Shown piece after piece: positions 15,801 to 24,975 of a stretch of 58,015 nt of DNA. Every line of letters starts with the position of its first letter. Within the stretch, counting starts at the first letter, position 1. The translations under genes were made by a program, and so were the position numbers. Origin of the DNA: Bacilli bacterium (GTDB lineage Bacteria; Bacillota_I; Bacilli_A; RF39; UBA660); NCBI GenBank assembly GCA_017941235.1, contig JAGAWU010000022.1:1-58015 (forward strand). The letters run 5' to 3'. Under the pieces are notes generated by a model. That model made no database searches, had not been told where the DNA came from, and saw only the letters and a program-made list of their open reading frames with translations.

Positions 15801-16511
15801 ATGTTTTTATCTATTCTAATTGGATATTTTGAACAATTCATATTTGTCTTTTTACTGATTTTCTTTCATGAAATAGGGCACTTTGAAACAGCTAGATTAT
15901 TTAAATATAAAGTTGACAAAATATATCTTTATCCAACAGGAGGTATATCAAAATTTACAAGTGAATTAAACACAAGCTTTATAAAAGAATTATTAGTATT
16001 GATTAATGGACCCTTAATGCAAATTATTATATACTTTTTAATAAAAACTATTTATCCATATCAAAGACCATTAATATATTTAAAAAATATACATTATAGT
16101 ATATTAATGTTCAACCTATTACCAATATATCCTTTAGATGGAGGTAAACTATTAAATTTATTTTTAAATAAAATATTTTCATTTAGAAAAAGTTTTAATT
16201 ATACAATATATTTATCTTATATAGTAATAGGAATATTTATTATTCTTATACCTAATCATTTTAAAATAAACTATATATTTATGGTAATATTTTTAATATA
16301 TAAAACTACAGAAGAGTATAAAAATAGAAATTATTATTTTGATAAATTCATATTAGAAAGATATTTATATAGTTATAATTTTAATAAACTATGTATTGTT
16401 AAATCTTTAAATGATTTTAAGAAAGAGTATAAACATATACTAAATAATAATGAAAAAATATACACAGAAAAGGAATATTTAATTAATAAATATGAAAAAC
16501 AAAAAGACTGA
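15801..16511 (+). CDS. spoIVFB: SpoIVFB-like intramembrane metalloprotease (site-2 protease, M50B)
   Basis: 236 residues with about six membrane segments. It cleaves pro-sigma-K within the membrane during sporulation. Zinc motif HEIGH (H23, E24, H27) lies in the first membrane helix. The second site NLLPIYPLDGG gives the ligand D113. The C-terminal ~80 residues are hydrophilic and stand where B. subtilis SpoIVFB has its ATP-sensing CBS domain, though CBS similarity is not obvious. No clear ribosome-binding site precedes the ATG (pyrimidine-rich GCCTC), so translation may be weak or coupled to spoIVFA 31 bases upstream. Confidence 0.9.
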   Translation: MFLSILIGYFEQFIFVFLLIFFHEIGHFETARLFKYKVDKIYLYPTGGISKFTSELNTSFIKELLVLINGPLMQIIIYFLIKTIYPYQRPLIYLKNIHYSILMFNLLPIYPLDGGKLLNLFLNKIFSFRKSFNYTIYLSYIVIGIFIILIPNHFKINYIFMVIFLIYKTTEEYKNRNYYFDKFILERYLYSYNFNKLCIVKSLNDFKKEYKHILNNNEKIYTEKEYLINKYEKQKD

Positions 16512-16525
16512 AAAACTCAGTCTTT
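16503..16525. terminator. Bidirectional terminator between spoIVFB and the YrzE-like gene
   Basis: AAAGACTGA / TCAGTCTTT with AAAAC loop, overlapping both stop codons. Confidence 0.8.
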
Positions 16526-16866
16526 TATGCTTTCTTTGTAATACTACCAAGTAGTGGAGTAAGCATAATTAATAGATAATAAATAAATGTTCTAATAGAA
16601 AATACATTCTTAGAAATTATATTACATATAGAAAAGATAAAAATGAAGAATAGGCCAATTTTAATTCCTTCTAAAAAAGTAAGTTTACTACTGTTTCTGG
16701 ATAACTTCTTACTATTAAAATAAAGAATTATAAAAACACTCGCTAATTCTAAATAACTATATATACTAGTTGGTAATATATTAAAATAGTTTAGTAAAGT
16801 CAAAACTAAAGTAATAATTGTAATCTCTAATAATATAAAAATAAAATTCTTTATATACTTTTTCAT
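16525..16866 (-). CDS. Small four-helix membrane protein, TIGR04086/YrzE-like
   Basis: 113 residues from the ATG at 16866, which is set by GAGGTG three bases upstream on the minus strand. Four hydrophobic segments (~6-25, 34-52, 70-88, 93-110) with the LTFLEGIKIGLFF turn resemble the TIGR04086/YrzE family of small membrane proteins found in spore formers. Function unknown. Divergent from the YetF-like gene and convergent with spoIVFB. Confidence 0.65.
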   Translation of the reverse strand: MKKYIKNFIFILLEITIITLVLTLLNYFNILPTSIYSYLELASVFIILYFNSKKLSRNSSKLTFLEGIKIGLFFIFIFSICNIISKNVFSIRTFIYYLLIMLTPLLGSITKKA

Positions 16867-16938
16867 AAACACCTCTCTATAATAATATGACATGTATAAA
16901 AAAATATACTTTTAAACTATATATAATTAGGTGATTAT

Positions 16939-17556
16939 ATGTTAATAATGGTCTTAACAGCAAGAGCAATAATAAGTTTTATAGAATTAATAATTATAAA
17001 AGTATTAATAGAAAAAAACAAATATGAAGAATTAGACAAATATATAAGTATAATACTACTTATAATAATAGGAAGTAGTATATTAAATTATAAGGATAAT
17101 ATACTAATGTACATAGTTCCAATAATAATGATATTATTTTTAAGACAAGTTATTTTATATAATAGAAAAGTAAAAAACTTCTTTGAGAAGGATCCTATAC
17201 TTCTAGTAAAAAATAGTAAAATAGTATATAAAAATTTACTTAATAGTAATTATAATTTAGAAAAGCTACTAAATGAATTAAAAAAAAGAAAAATATATGA
17301 TTTAAAAGAAATAAAATATGTATTTCTAAGTGATAATAAGTTATTCATAGTTAATTATGAAAATAATATAAAAGAAAACAACGAAATAATAATAATGGAT
17401 ACAAAAATAGATAAAGAAAACTTAAGAAAACTAGGATTAAGTGAGAAATATATAAAAAATATTTTATTAAAAGAAAATATTAATATAGATGATATAGTCT
17501 TTGGAGTATATAAAAATAAAAAAATATATATAATAAGAAATAATCTACTAAAATAG
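16939..17556 (+). CDS. YetF/DUF421-like membrane protein
   Basis: 205 residues. Three N-terminal membrane segments (~1-75) are followed by a cytoplasmic domain with PILLVKNSKIVYKNLLNSNY and LLNELKKRKIYDLKEIKYVF. This is the YetF/YcaP (DUF421) pattern, in which a short extended segment precedes the R-x-x-G/K-hydrophobic helix. Several B. subtilis members (YetF, YrbG, YdfS) are spore-linked and affect membrane or lipid properties. The second half (NEIIIMDTKIDKENLRKLGL) is a repeat-like partner domain. TAGGTGATTAT precedes the ATG. Located in the sporulation cluster, so a role in spores is plausible. Confidence 0.7.
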   Translation: MLIMVLTARAIISFIELIIIKVLIEKNKYEELDKYISIILLIIIGSSILNYKDNILMYIVPIIMILFLRQVILYNRKVKNFFEKDPILLVKNSKIVYKNLLNSNYNLEKLLNELKKRKIYDLKEIKYVFLSDNKLFIVNYENNIKENNEIIIMDTKIDKENLRKLGLSEKYIKNILLKENINIDDIVFGVYKNKKIYIIRNNLLK

Positions 17557-17602
17557 ACAAAATAAATAATAATAAAGTTATATATTAATATTGGTGAAAT
17601 TT

Positions 17603-18748
17603 ATGACTAAAAGATTAAGTATAGTAACAATGATATTATTGATGCTTTATATAATGATTCCAACTGTAGAAGAAGGAAAACAAGAAAGAACTATTCAAAA
17701 AGAAATTAGAGGAGTATTTATTTCATATATAGAATTACAAACTTATATAAAAAATAAAACTTATAATGAAAGTATAAATAATATTGAAAACATAGTAAAA
17801 AATTTAAAACAAAATAACTTCAATACAATTTATCTTCAAGTAAGAAGTCATATGGACTCTATATATGATTCAGATTTATTTCCTGTAAGTAAAAATATTA
17901 TTCTAAAAAATAATGAAAGTTATGATGTGCTTGAAAAGTTTATAGAAATATCAAAAAAAGAAAATATTAGTATTTATGCTTGGGTAAATCCATATAGAAT
18001 TGGAAATAATTATAACAAAGAAAGCAGGTATTATAGTATGGTTAAGGATGATATAAAGAATGTAAATGGAGTTTATTATCTTAATCCAGCAAGTAATAAT
18101 ACTACAAATCTTATAGTAGATGGAATAAAAGAAATAGTAAAGAAATATGAAGTTAAAGGAATATTGTTTGATGATTACTTTTATCCAAGTAAAGACATAG
18201 ATATAGAAGAGTATAATAGTGAAAACAAAAGTATAACTATAGAAGAATATAGACTAAATAACATAAACAAGATGGTAAAAAAAGTAAATAAAGAAATTAA
18301 GAATATAAACAAAAATATAGAGTTTGGAATAAGCCCAGATGCAAATATTGATAATGATTATAATAAGGAATATGCAGATGTAAAAAGATGGGGAGAAGAA
18401 AGTGAATATGTTGATTTTTTAATGCCTCAAATATATTATGGATTTGAAAACGAGACAAAACCATTTGAAGTAGTTCTAGAAGAATGGAAAAACATAGTAA
18501 AAAATAGAAATGTAAAACTCCTAGTAGCTCTAGCATTTTATAAAACAGGAAAAATAGATAACTATGCTAAAAAAGGAGAAAATGAATGGATTAATAATAA
18601 CGATATAATAAAAAGAGAAGTATTAATGATAAGAGAAAAACAAAATATAAATGGTTTTTCAATGTTTAGATATGACAATATGTTTAATGAGAATATAATG
18701 ACAGACAACTCTAAAAAAGAAATACAAAACTTAAAAGAAATAATGTAA
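17603..18748 (+). CDS. GHL10/DUF187-type glycoside hydrolase-like exported protein
   Basis: ~381 residues from the ATG at 17603 (GGTGA upstream; the frame is open from a TTG at 17591). A short signal/anchor (~1-22) is followed by a TIM-barrel of the YngK/DUF187 type: IRGVFISYIELQTY, NFNTIYLQVRSHMDSIYDSDLFPVS, ISIYAWVNPYRI, VKGILFDDYFYPS (acid pair of the family), FGISPD and VDFLMPQIYYGFE. Such proteins probably cut a peptidoglycan or cell-surface glycan; the substrate is unknown. Ends the cluster that begins with sigK. Confidence 0.88.
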   Translation: MTKRLSIVTMILLMLYIMIPTVEEGKQERTIQKEIRGVFISYIELQTYIKNKTYNESINNIENIVKNLKQNNFNTIYLQVRSHMDSIYDSDLFPVSKNIILKNNESYDVLEKFIEISKKENISIYAWVNPYRIGNNYNKESRYYSMVKDDIKNVNGVYYLNPASNNTTNLIVDGIKEIVKKYEVKGILFDDYFYPSKDIDIEEYNSENKSITIEEYRLNNINKMVKKVNKEIKNINKNIEFGISPDANIDNDYNKEYADVKRWGEESEYVDFLMPQIYYGFENETKPFEVVLEEWKNIVKNRNVKLLVALAFYKTGKIDNYAKKGENEWINNNDIIKREVLMIREKQNINGFSMFRYDNMFNENIMTDNSKKEIQNLKEIM

Positions 18749-18816
18749 ACTAAAAAAATAACTATTGTTAATATCAAAATAAAGCCTTATAATAAAAGTG
18801 TAAAGTAGGTGAAGAT

Positions 18817-19341
18817 ATGAATAAAAAAGGGTTTACTTTGATAGAACTTATAGCTACTATAACAATACTATCAATAATAATGATGGTAGCAATACCAAAT
18901 GTAATAAGTATAACAAAGAAAAATAAAAATCAAACATATATAAATGATGCAAGAAAAATGGTAACACTAGCAAAATATAGGTTTGAAAGTGATGCATCAA
19001 TACCTAGACCAACAAACATTAATCCAATTATTATTTTATTAAATGCACTTGATAAAAGTGAACTTCAAAAAGGCCCTGAAAATGGAACTTATGATACAGA
19101 ACGTAGTTTTGTAAAAATAATATATGATAATACTAAAAATACATATGTTTATAGCGTTCAAATAGCAGAAAAATTAAATGATACTGAAACAGATACTAAT
19201 CAGTATAGAGGAATAGTACTAACTGAGTATTCAAATATTACTAATATAAATGCCAAGAATAGCTATATAACTTCTGGAAAAGACACTAAATTTCCAAAAG
19301 GCACAACACTTCAATCAGATACAAGTAGATTAATACGATAA
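18817..19341 (+). CDS. Type IV pilin-like protein
   Basis: 174 residues. It begins MNKKGFTLIELIATITILSI: short basic leader, G-F cleavage site, E at +5 and a hydrophobic helix, the class III/type IVa prepilin signature. A small extracellular domain follows without cysteines. It would be cleaved and methylated by a prepilin peptidase and assembled into a pilus or a competence-type pseudopilus; no PilD, PilB or PilC gene is in the window. TAGGTGAAG precedes the ATG. It differs from the two tandem pilins downstream and may be a minor subunit. Confidence 0.88.
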   Translation: MNKKGFTLIELIATITILSIIMMVAIPNVISITKKNKNQTYINDARKMVTLAKYRFESDASIPRPTNINPIIILLNALDKSELQKGPENGTYDTERSFVKIIYDNTKNTYVYSVQIAEKLNDTETDTNQYRGIVLTEYSNITNINAKNSYITSGKDTKFPKGTTLQSDTSRLIR

Positions 19342-19417
19342 AGTGTAAATTAAGAAAAAAAATATTTACTAAAATTTATTTTGATGTTAATATGTTAATG
19401 TAGAGGAGGATGAAAAT

Positions 19418-19987
19418 ATGAAAATGAATAAGAAAGGGTTTACATTAATCGAGTTACTTGCAGTTATTGTAATTTTAGGAATCTTAATGATGACAGCAAT
19501 CCCAGCAGTAACAAGAGCAATCGCTAAATCAAGAAGAAATACATATTGGCAAAATATGAAAAGTTATGCAAAATCAGCAGCAACACCATTTTTAGATGGT
19601 GAATATCAAAGTACTAAATATAGTGGTGAATCTTGCGCTTATCCAGGAATCGGTGAATTTGTTATAATTCCAGTTAGTATAGTGGAAGTTGAGCAGGGAG
19701 ACACTACAAGAAGTTCTTTTAAATCACCATATGTAACATCAGGAAATTGTAAACCAACAATAGTTGTTATTAATTTAGGTTCTGACGGCAAAGATGATTT
19801 AAAATGGTATGTAGTTGGAATGGATCAAGCAGGAAATGGTATAACAAATTATGTTGATATCAATAAGTTAGGATTAAATGATGTAAAAACAGGAGCAACA
19901 TGTTCAGGAGAAATTGATCTAGCTGCTGCATCACCTACCTTAAAAATAGGCCCTAAAACATATACGCATAAAGATACATGTCAATAA
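19418..19987 (+). CDS. Type IV pilin-like protein, tandem paralogue A
   Basis: 189 residues: MKMNKKGFTLIELLAVIVIL signal, then IPAVTRAIAKSRRNTYWQNMK and a globular domain with four cysteines (SCAYPG, NCKPT, TCSGE and the C-terminal DTCQ), probably two disulfides. GAGGAGG upstream fixes the ATG. It is ~14 bases before an obviously duplicated gene with the same cysteine layout, so the pair is co-transcribed. High similarity in the N-terminal half and in WYVVGMDQAGNGITNY suggests both are major subunits or switchable variants. Confidence 0.9.
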   Translation: MKMNKKGFTLIELLAVIVILGILMMTAIPAVTRAIAKSRRNTYWQNMKSYAKSAATPFLDGEYQSTKYSGESCAYPGIGEFVIIPVSIVEVEQGDTTRSSFKSPYVTSGNCKPTIVVINLGSDGKDDLKWYVVGMDQAGNGITNYVDINKLGLNDVKTGATCSGEIDLAAASPTLKIGPKTYTHKDTCQ

Positions 19988-20001
19988 TATAGGAGAATGA
20001 G

Positions 20002-20631
20002 ATGAAAAAAAATAATAAAGGATTTACATTAATCGAGTTACTTGCCGTAATAGTAATATTAGGTATATTAATGATGACAGCAATACCTGCAGTAACAAAA
20101 GCAATTGCCAAATCAAGAAAAAATACATATTGGCAAAATATGAAAAGTTATGCAAAATCAGCAGCAACCCCATTCTTAGATGGTGAATATACTGTAAAAG
20201 GTGATGCAAGTTCATCTTGCCCTTATCCAGGAGCAGGAGAGTTTGTTGTAATTCCAGTTAGTATAGTAGAATTAGAACAAGGAGACACTACAAGAAGTTC
20301 ATTTAAATCTAAATATCTTAATAGTACAGATAATGATACTAATAATTGTATACCAACAATAGTAGTCGCTAACGTAGGGGCATATAACAAAGATAACTTA
20401 CAATGGTTTGTAGTTGGAATGGATCAAACAGGAAATGGTATAACTAATTATATTAATATCAATAAATTAGGCTTAAATGACGTTAGAACTGGTCTTGCAA
20501 CAAATACTAATGGTGTAGCTGGAACAGACGATGCAAAAAAATGTGTTGCTCCATTTAATCCTAATACAGTATCATCTGGGACATATACAATAGGTGGAAA
20601 AAATTTGAAATACAAAGCTACATGTCAATAA
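20002..20631 (+). CDS. Type IV pilin-like protein, tandem paralogue B
   Basis: 209 residues, same architecture as the gene just upstream: KGFTLIELLAVIVILGIL signal, NTYWQNMKSYAKSAATPFLD, and cysteines in SCPYPG, NCIPT, KCVAP and the C-terminal ATCQ. It is ~20 residues longer because of insertions near the second and third cysteines (NSTDNDTNN and ATNTNGVAGTDDA regions). AGGAG precedes the ATG; a strong terminator follows at 20664. The two genes are a tandem duplication with divergence concentrated in the surface domain. Confidence 0.9.
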   Translation: MKKNNKGFTLIELLAVIVILGILMMTAIPAVTKAIAKSRKNTYWQNMKSYAKSAATPFLDGEYTVKGDASSSCPYPGAGEFVVIPVSIVELEQGDTTRSSFKSKYLNSTDNDTNNCIPTIVVANVGAYNKDNLQWFVVGMDQTGNGITNYININKLGLNDVRTGLATNTNGVAGTDDAKKCVAPFNPNTVSSGTYTIGGKNLKYKATCQ

Positions 20632-20663
20632 TAAAAAAACATAAAATTGACGTTGTAAAATAT

Positions 20664-20700
20664 AAGTAAACACAAAAAATGATGTGTTTACTTTTTTTGA
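20664..20700 (+). terminator. Terminator after the pilin cluster
   Basis: AAGTAAACAC / GTGTTTACTT 10-base stem with a 10-base loop, then TTTTTT. Confidence 0.85.
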
Positions 20701-20920
20701 TATAATAAATAATAAGAAAATATACAAAGAAAGACTCAAATATGTGAAAATAATACTTGGGAGTATATTTTGTCAAAGAATATAAAAAGAGTAATTATAC
20801 TAGAGTTCAAGAACTTATAGATGAATTTAAATAATTATTCTTTACTGATAAGCTCTAATTTAACATCTTTTTTCTTGCTATAAAGTTTCAATTATGTTAA
20901 GTTTAATTAGAGGCGATAAT

Positions 20921-21772
20921 ATGTTATTAATAGGTTCACATGTAAATTATAATTCCAAAGAACAACTACTAGGTGCTACCAAAGATGCAATTTCTTTTGG
21001 TTCAACTACATTCATGTTTTACACAGGAGCACCACAAAACACAGTTAGATCAAATATAGACGATACCTTAACTGAAAAAGCAAAAGTGTTAATGAAAGAA
21101 AATAATATTGATATAGAAAAAGTGATAGTTCATGCTCCATATATAATTAATCTCGCTAATACTGAAAAACTAGATTTTGCAGTAGACTTTTTAAAAAAAG
21201 AATTAAAAAGAGTAGATAAACTTGGCATAAAATATATGGTGCTTCATCCAGGAAGTCATGTAGGTTTAGGCAGAGAAGTGGGACTTAATAATATAGTTAC
21301 AGGATTAAATGAAGTACTTAAAGATAGTAATGTAACAATACTTCTTGAAACTATGGCAGGAAAAGGTACAGAACTAGGAACTAGTATTGATGAAATCAAA
21401 TATTTAATAGATAACACTAAATATAAAGATAAAATAGGTATATGTTTAGATACTTGTCATTTAAATGATTCTGGATATGATATGAATAAATTTGATGAAC
21501 TTTTAGATGAATTTGATAAAAAGATAGGCCTAGATTATATAAAATGTATTCATATAAATGATAGTAAAAATCCTATAAGTTCACATAAAGATAGACATGA
21601 AAATATAGGATATGGAACAATAGGCTTCGATACATTAATAAATATAATATATAATAAAAGACTAGAAGATATTCCCAAAATACTAGAAACTCCATATATA
21701 GAAAAGAATCCTCCATATAAAGAAGAAATAGAAAATATAAAACTAAAAGAATTTAAAAATAAAGTTAAATAA
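20921..21772 (+). CDS. nfo: Endonuclease IV (AP endonuclease)
   Basis: 283 residues. It cleaves DNA 5' of abasic sites in base-excision repair, and protects spores during germination in Bacillus. Zinc-site motifs of the family are visible: GSHVNY, VIVHAPYIINLA, MVLHPGSHVG, LLETMAGKGTELG, ICLDTCHLNDSGYD, IKCIHINDSK and RHENIGYGTIG. GAGGCGATAAT precedes the ATG at 20921, which aligns with the normal LLIGSHV start; the frame is open from 20894. The preceding ~230 bases between the pilin terminator and this start hold no supported gene. Confidence 0.96.
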   Translation: MLLIGSHVNYNSKEQLLGATKDAISFGSTTFMFYTGAPQNTVRSNIDDTLTEKAKVLMKENNIDIEKVIVHAPYIINLANTEKLDFAVDFLKKELKRVDKLGIKYMVLHPGSHVGLGREVGLNNIVTGLNEVLKDSNVTILLETMAGKGTELGTSIDEIKYLIDNTKYKDKIGICLDTCHLNDSGYDMNKFDELLDEFDKKIGLDYIKCIHINDSKNPISSHKDRHENIGYGTIGFDTLINIIYNKRLEDIPKILETPYIEKNPPYKEEIENIKLKEFKNKVK

Positions 21773-21799
21773 AAACAGTATCAATTAAGATACTGTTTT
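21772..21799. terminator. Bidirectional terminator between nfo and the 85-residue gene
   Basis: AAAACAGTATC / GATACTGTTTT 11-base stem with AATTAA loop, between convergent genes. Confidence 0.85.
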
Positions 21800-22038
21800 A
21801 TCACTTTTAAGTACAAATCTTTTATATCATTACAAGTTTTAACATCCATTTTTTTGGACATAATATCAAATACATAAGAGTAATTCTTATTATACAAATC
21901 CTCCCAATATTTTTTAGCAAGATCAGTTAAAAAAACACTCTCATCTTGACTAATATTTATATTATTATTTTTAAAAAAATTATATGTAATAGAACTATCT
22001 AGTTTTGAAATATTAGAACTAATTAATTTATAGTACAT
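21781..22038 (-). CDS. Small protein of unknown function
   Basis: 85 residues, soluble and helical, no recognised family. Sequence features: MYYKLISSNISKLD start, DESVFLTDLAKKYWEDLY middle, two cysteine-free halves and a single TCNDIKDLY near the C-terminus. A strong AGAGGAGG lies before the ATG on the minus strand. It lies between nfo (convergent) and the penicillin-binding protein gene (divergent) and has its own terminator. The good ribosome-binding site and codon use make it a credible gene. Confidence 0.65.
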   Translation of the reverse strand: MYYKLISSNISKLDSSITYNFFKNNNINISQDESVFLTDLAKKYWEDLYNKNYSYVFDIMSKKMDVKTCNDIKDLYLKVIKQYLN

Positions 22039-22109
22039 AATTCCTCCTCTAAAAAAATATATGAAATAATTATTAAGATATGAGACAAAATAAAGAATAG
22101 GAGGATAAA

Positions 22110-24137
22110 ATGAGAAATAATAATATTAAAATAAATAGAAGAATAAGAATATATAAAGTTATAACTATTTTACTATTTGTAGGATTAATATATAAATCAT
22201 TTAATGTAATGATAATAAATCAAAAAAAATATAAAAAGAAAGTAAAGATATTAAGCTATAACATAATAGAAAAAGATAATGGACCACGAGGAAGAATATA
22301 TGATAGAAATTATAATATTATTGTTGATAACGTTAGAATAAATTCTATTTACTATAAAAAGAAAAAATATATAACAAAAGAAGATGAAATTAAACTATCT
22401 GATAAGGTATCAAAAAATATAGATTTAAATATTAAAAACATAACAGACGATATAAAAAAAGAATATTATATGATTAAATATAAAGAAAGTGTAGATAAGA
22501 AAATAACAAAAAAAGAATATAAGAAAAAGGAAGAAAGAAAACTAACATCAAAACAGTTAACTAAATTAAAAAAAGATAGAATAACAAAAAAAGAACTAGA
22601 TAAGATGACAGATGAAGAAAATAAATCGGCATATTTATATTATCTAATGAACAAAGGTTATAACTATGATGAAAAAATCATAAAGTATAATAATGTTACA
22701 GATAATGAATATAATTATTTTTCATTTAATGATAACGGATTTTATATAAAGGAAAATTGGGAAAGAACATATCCATATGGTGATGTTTTTAAAAGCATAC
22801 TAGGAACAGTATCAACTGAGCTACAAGGTATACCAAAAGAAAATAAGCACGAATATTTAAATAAGGGATATAATTTGAATGATAGAGTTGGACTTAGTTA
22901 TATAGAAAAAGAATATGATAAGATTCTTAGAGGAACTAATAATAAATATAAAATAATTAATAGCTATGAAAAAAAACTTATTGAAAAGGCGAAAAGAGGT
23001 AATGACATAGTATTATCAATAGATATAAATTTACAAAAGGATATAGAAGAAATATTAAAAGAAGAAGTATTAAAAGCTAAGAAAGAACCCAATACAAAGT
23101 ATTATGACCATAGTTTTGTAGTAATAGAAGATCCTAATACAGGAGAAATACTAGCAATGGCTGGTAAGAAAGCAGTCCTTGAAGATGGCGAATATAAAGC
23201 AGTTGATTATACACCAGCAATGTTAACCTCACCAATGACTCCAGGCAGTGTAGTAAAAGCAGCATCAATGTTAGTAGGGTATAATGAGGGAGCAATAAAA
23301 ATAGGAGAATATATAAAAGATGAATGTATAAAAATAAAATCAACTCCCAAAAAGTGTTCTTGGAGAACTCTAGGAACTATAAATGATTTAGATGCACTTG
23401 CACTTTCAAGCAATGTATATCAGTTTAAAACAGCAATGAAAGTAGCAAACGCAAATTATTATTACAATATGCCATTTGTTATAAACAATGATGCGTTCAA
23501 AAAATATAGAGATATGTATAGATCCTTTGGACTAGGAACAAAAACAGAAATAGATTTACCAATAGAAAGTAGTGGTTACAAAAGTAATGATGAAACACCA
23601 GGATTACTACTTGATTATGTAATGGGACAATTTGAAACATATACTCCAGTACAACTATCTCAATATATATCAACAATAGCAAACAATGGAACAAGATTAA
23701 AAGTGCATCTTCTAAAAGAAATACATGAACCAAGCGAAACAGATGAAATCGGAAAACTAAAGCAAAAAATTGAACCAGTTGAATTAAATAAAATTAATAC
23801 AAAAGAAGAATATTTAAATAGAGTAAAAGAAGGTTTGCATAGAGTTACCATGTCTAGTTATGGATTAGGAAGAAATTATATAGAGAGTATTCATGATCCC
23901 TCAGGTAAAACAGGAACTTCACAAAGCTTTATAGATACAGATTTAGATGGTAAAATTGATACCGAAACTATATCAACAGCATTCATTGGTTATGCGCCTT
24001 CAAATAATCCCAAAATAACGTTTACAGTAACATCACCAGATTCATCATTTCCTAATGAAAATTCAAATTTTAGTAGTTTAGTAAACCTACATATTACAAA
24101 AAAAATATCAAATAAATACTATGAATATTATGATTAA
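22110..24137 (+). CDS. Class B penicillin-binding protein (transpeptidase, FtsI/SpoVD/PBP2 type)
   Basis: 675 residues. N-terminal membrane anchor (~13-33), a dimerisation domain beginning GPRGRIYDRNYNIIVDN, and a transpeptidase domain with the three active-site motifs: SVVK (S380-K383), SSN (433-435) and KTG (600-602). It cross-links peptidoglycan stems outside the membrane, for division, elongation or the spore cortex; the absence of PASTA domains argues against a classical SpoVD/PBP2x form but does not settle the role. A lysine-rich insert (~110-175) is unusual. AGGAGG precedes the ATG. Single-gene unit. Confidence 0.93.
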   Translation: MRNNNIKINRRIRIYKVITILLFVGLIYKSFNVMIINQKKYKKKVKILSYNIIEKDNGPRGRIYDRNYNIIVDNVRINSIYYKKKKYITKEDEIKLSDKVSKNIDLNIKNITDDIKKEYYMIKYKESVDKKITKKEYKKKEERKLTSKQLTKLKKDRITKKELDKMTDEENKSAYLYYLMNKGYNYDEKIIKYNNVTDNEYNYFSFNDNGFYIKENWERTYPYGDVFKSILGTVSTELQGIPKENKHEYLNKGYNLNDRVGLSYIEKEYDKILRGTNNKYKIINSYEKKLIEKAKRGNDIVLSIDINLQKDIEEILKEEVLKAKKEPNTKYYDHSFVVIEDPNTGEILAMAGKKAVLEDGEYKAVDYTPAMLTSPMTPGSVVKAASMLVGYNEGAIKIGEYIKDECIKIKSTPKKCSWRTLGTINDLDALALSSNVYQFKTAMKVANANYYYNMPFVINNDAFKKYRDMYRSFGLGTKTEIDLPIESSGYKSNDETPGLLLDYVMGQFETYTPVQLSQYISTIANNGTRLKVHLLKEIHEPSETDEIGKLKQKIEPVELNKINTKEEYLNRVKEGLHRVTMSSYGLGRNYIESIHDPSGKTGTSQSFIDTDLDGKIDTETISTAFIGYAPSNNPKITFTVTSPDSSFPNENSNFSSLVNLHITKKISNKYYEYYD

Positions 24138-24198
24138 TTTTTATTGCTTTATTGAACTAACTCAGTTATAATATATATTATAATAAAGGGTGTTGAAG

Positions 24199-24975
24199 AT
24201 GAAGAGAAAAACAGTAAATATTATATGTATAATTTCAATAATTTTACTATTCGGTATAACATTTACATATCAAAAAATGTCTATAAATAATTTAACTACA
24301 GATGTAAAAGATATACATTCTATAGTTAATGAATCTACATATATACTAATATTTGTAATATCAGCTTTTTTAATATTCTTTTCACTATTACTTTACCTAT
24401 TTATAGATAGATATCAAAGCTTATCTTTAAAAAATGAAATAAAAAAACAAAAGATAGAAAATCCAATAAATAATTTTAGTGAATTAGAATTTAAAAAAGA
24501 AGTATTCGATTTATATAAAAAAGTAAAAGAAAACTATGCCGAAAGGAATATAGATGCTTTAAAAGAATTATTATCAAAAGAATTGTTTGAAAAATATAAA
24601 TTAAAACTTGAAAAAGAAGAACAAGAAAAAACAAAGAGTATTATTGAAAATATAAAAATGGAAGATATTAACATAATTAAAATAAATGATAATATAAACT
24701 ATTATGATATTTTAGTTAATGTAAGAGTAACTTATAAAAACTATATAATAAATGAAGATAGTTTTATAGTTAAAGGCGATGTATCAAAAGACATAACAAA
24801 CAATATTGATTTACTTGTAGTAAAAAATAAAAGAATAAAAGAAATAAAGAATTGTCCTAATTGTTATCATACACTAACAAATTATGATAGTAATAAGTGT
24901 GAGTATTGTAATTCTATCATTGTAGAATCTAGTGATACATTAAAACTTGCTAAAGAAGAGAAGGTGAAAAAATAA
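24199..24975 (+). CDS. Membrane protein with Tim44-like domain and C-terminal zinc ribbon
   Basis: ~258 residues from the ATG at 24199 (AAGGGTG 6 bases upstream). Two membrane segments (~6-24 and ~45-70) enclose a short outside loop. A Tim44-like cytoplasmic domain follows (~95-225; VFDLYKKVKENYAERNIDALKELLSKELFEKY, then the INYYDILVNVRVTYKNYI strand). It ends with a two-CxxC zinc ribbon (NCPNCYH ... KCEYCNS). Bacterial proteins of this kind are of unknown function. Translationally coupled to the next gene, whose ATG overlaps its stop codon. Confidence 0.72.
   Translation: MKRKTVNIICIISIILLFGITFTYQKMSINNLTTDVKDIHSIVNESTYILIFVISAFLIFFSLLLYLFIDRYQSLSLKNEIKKQKIENPINNFSELEFKKEVFDLYKKVKENYAERNIDALKELLSKELFEKYKLKLEKEEQEKTKSIIENIKMEDINIIKINDNINYYDILVNVRVTYKNYIINEDSFIVKGDVSKDITNNIDLLVVKNKRIKEIKNCPNCYHTLTNYDSNKCEYCNSIIVESSDTLKLAKEEKVKK

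Noticed and set aside
20757..20834. A 25-codon frame (TTG start, LGVYFVKEYKKSNYTRVQEL...) between the pilin terminator and nfo
   Set aside because: No ribosome-binding site at the TTG, no homologue known to me, and too short to separate from chance in A/T-rich DNA; perhaps a remnant of a lost gene.
23134..23851. Several long open frames on the minus strand inside the penicillin-binding protein gene
   Set aside because: They are antisense shadows: leucine/isoleucine-rich products of complementary A/T-rich codons, no ribosome-binding sites, and the forward frame has complete transpeptidase motifs.
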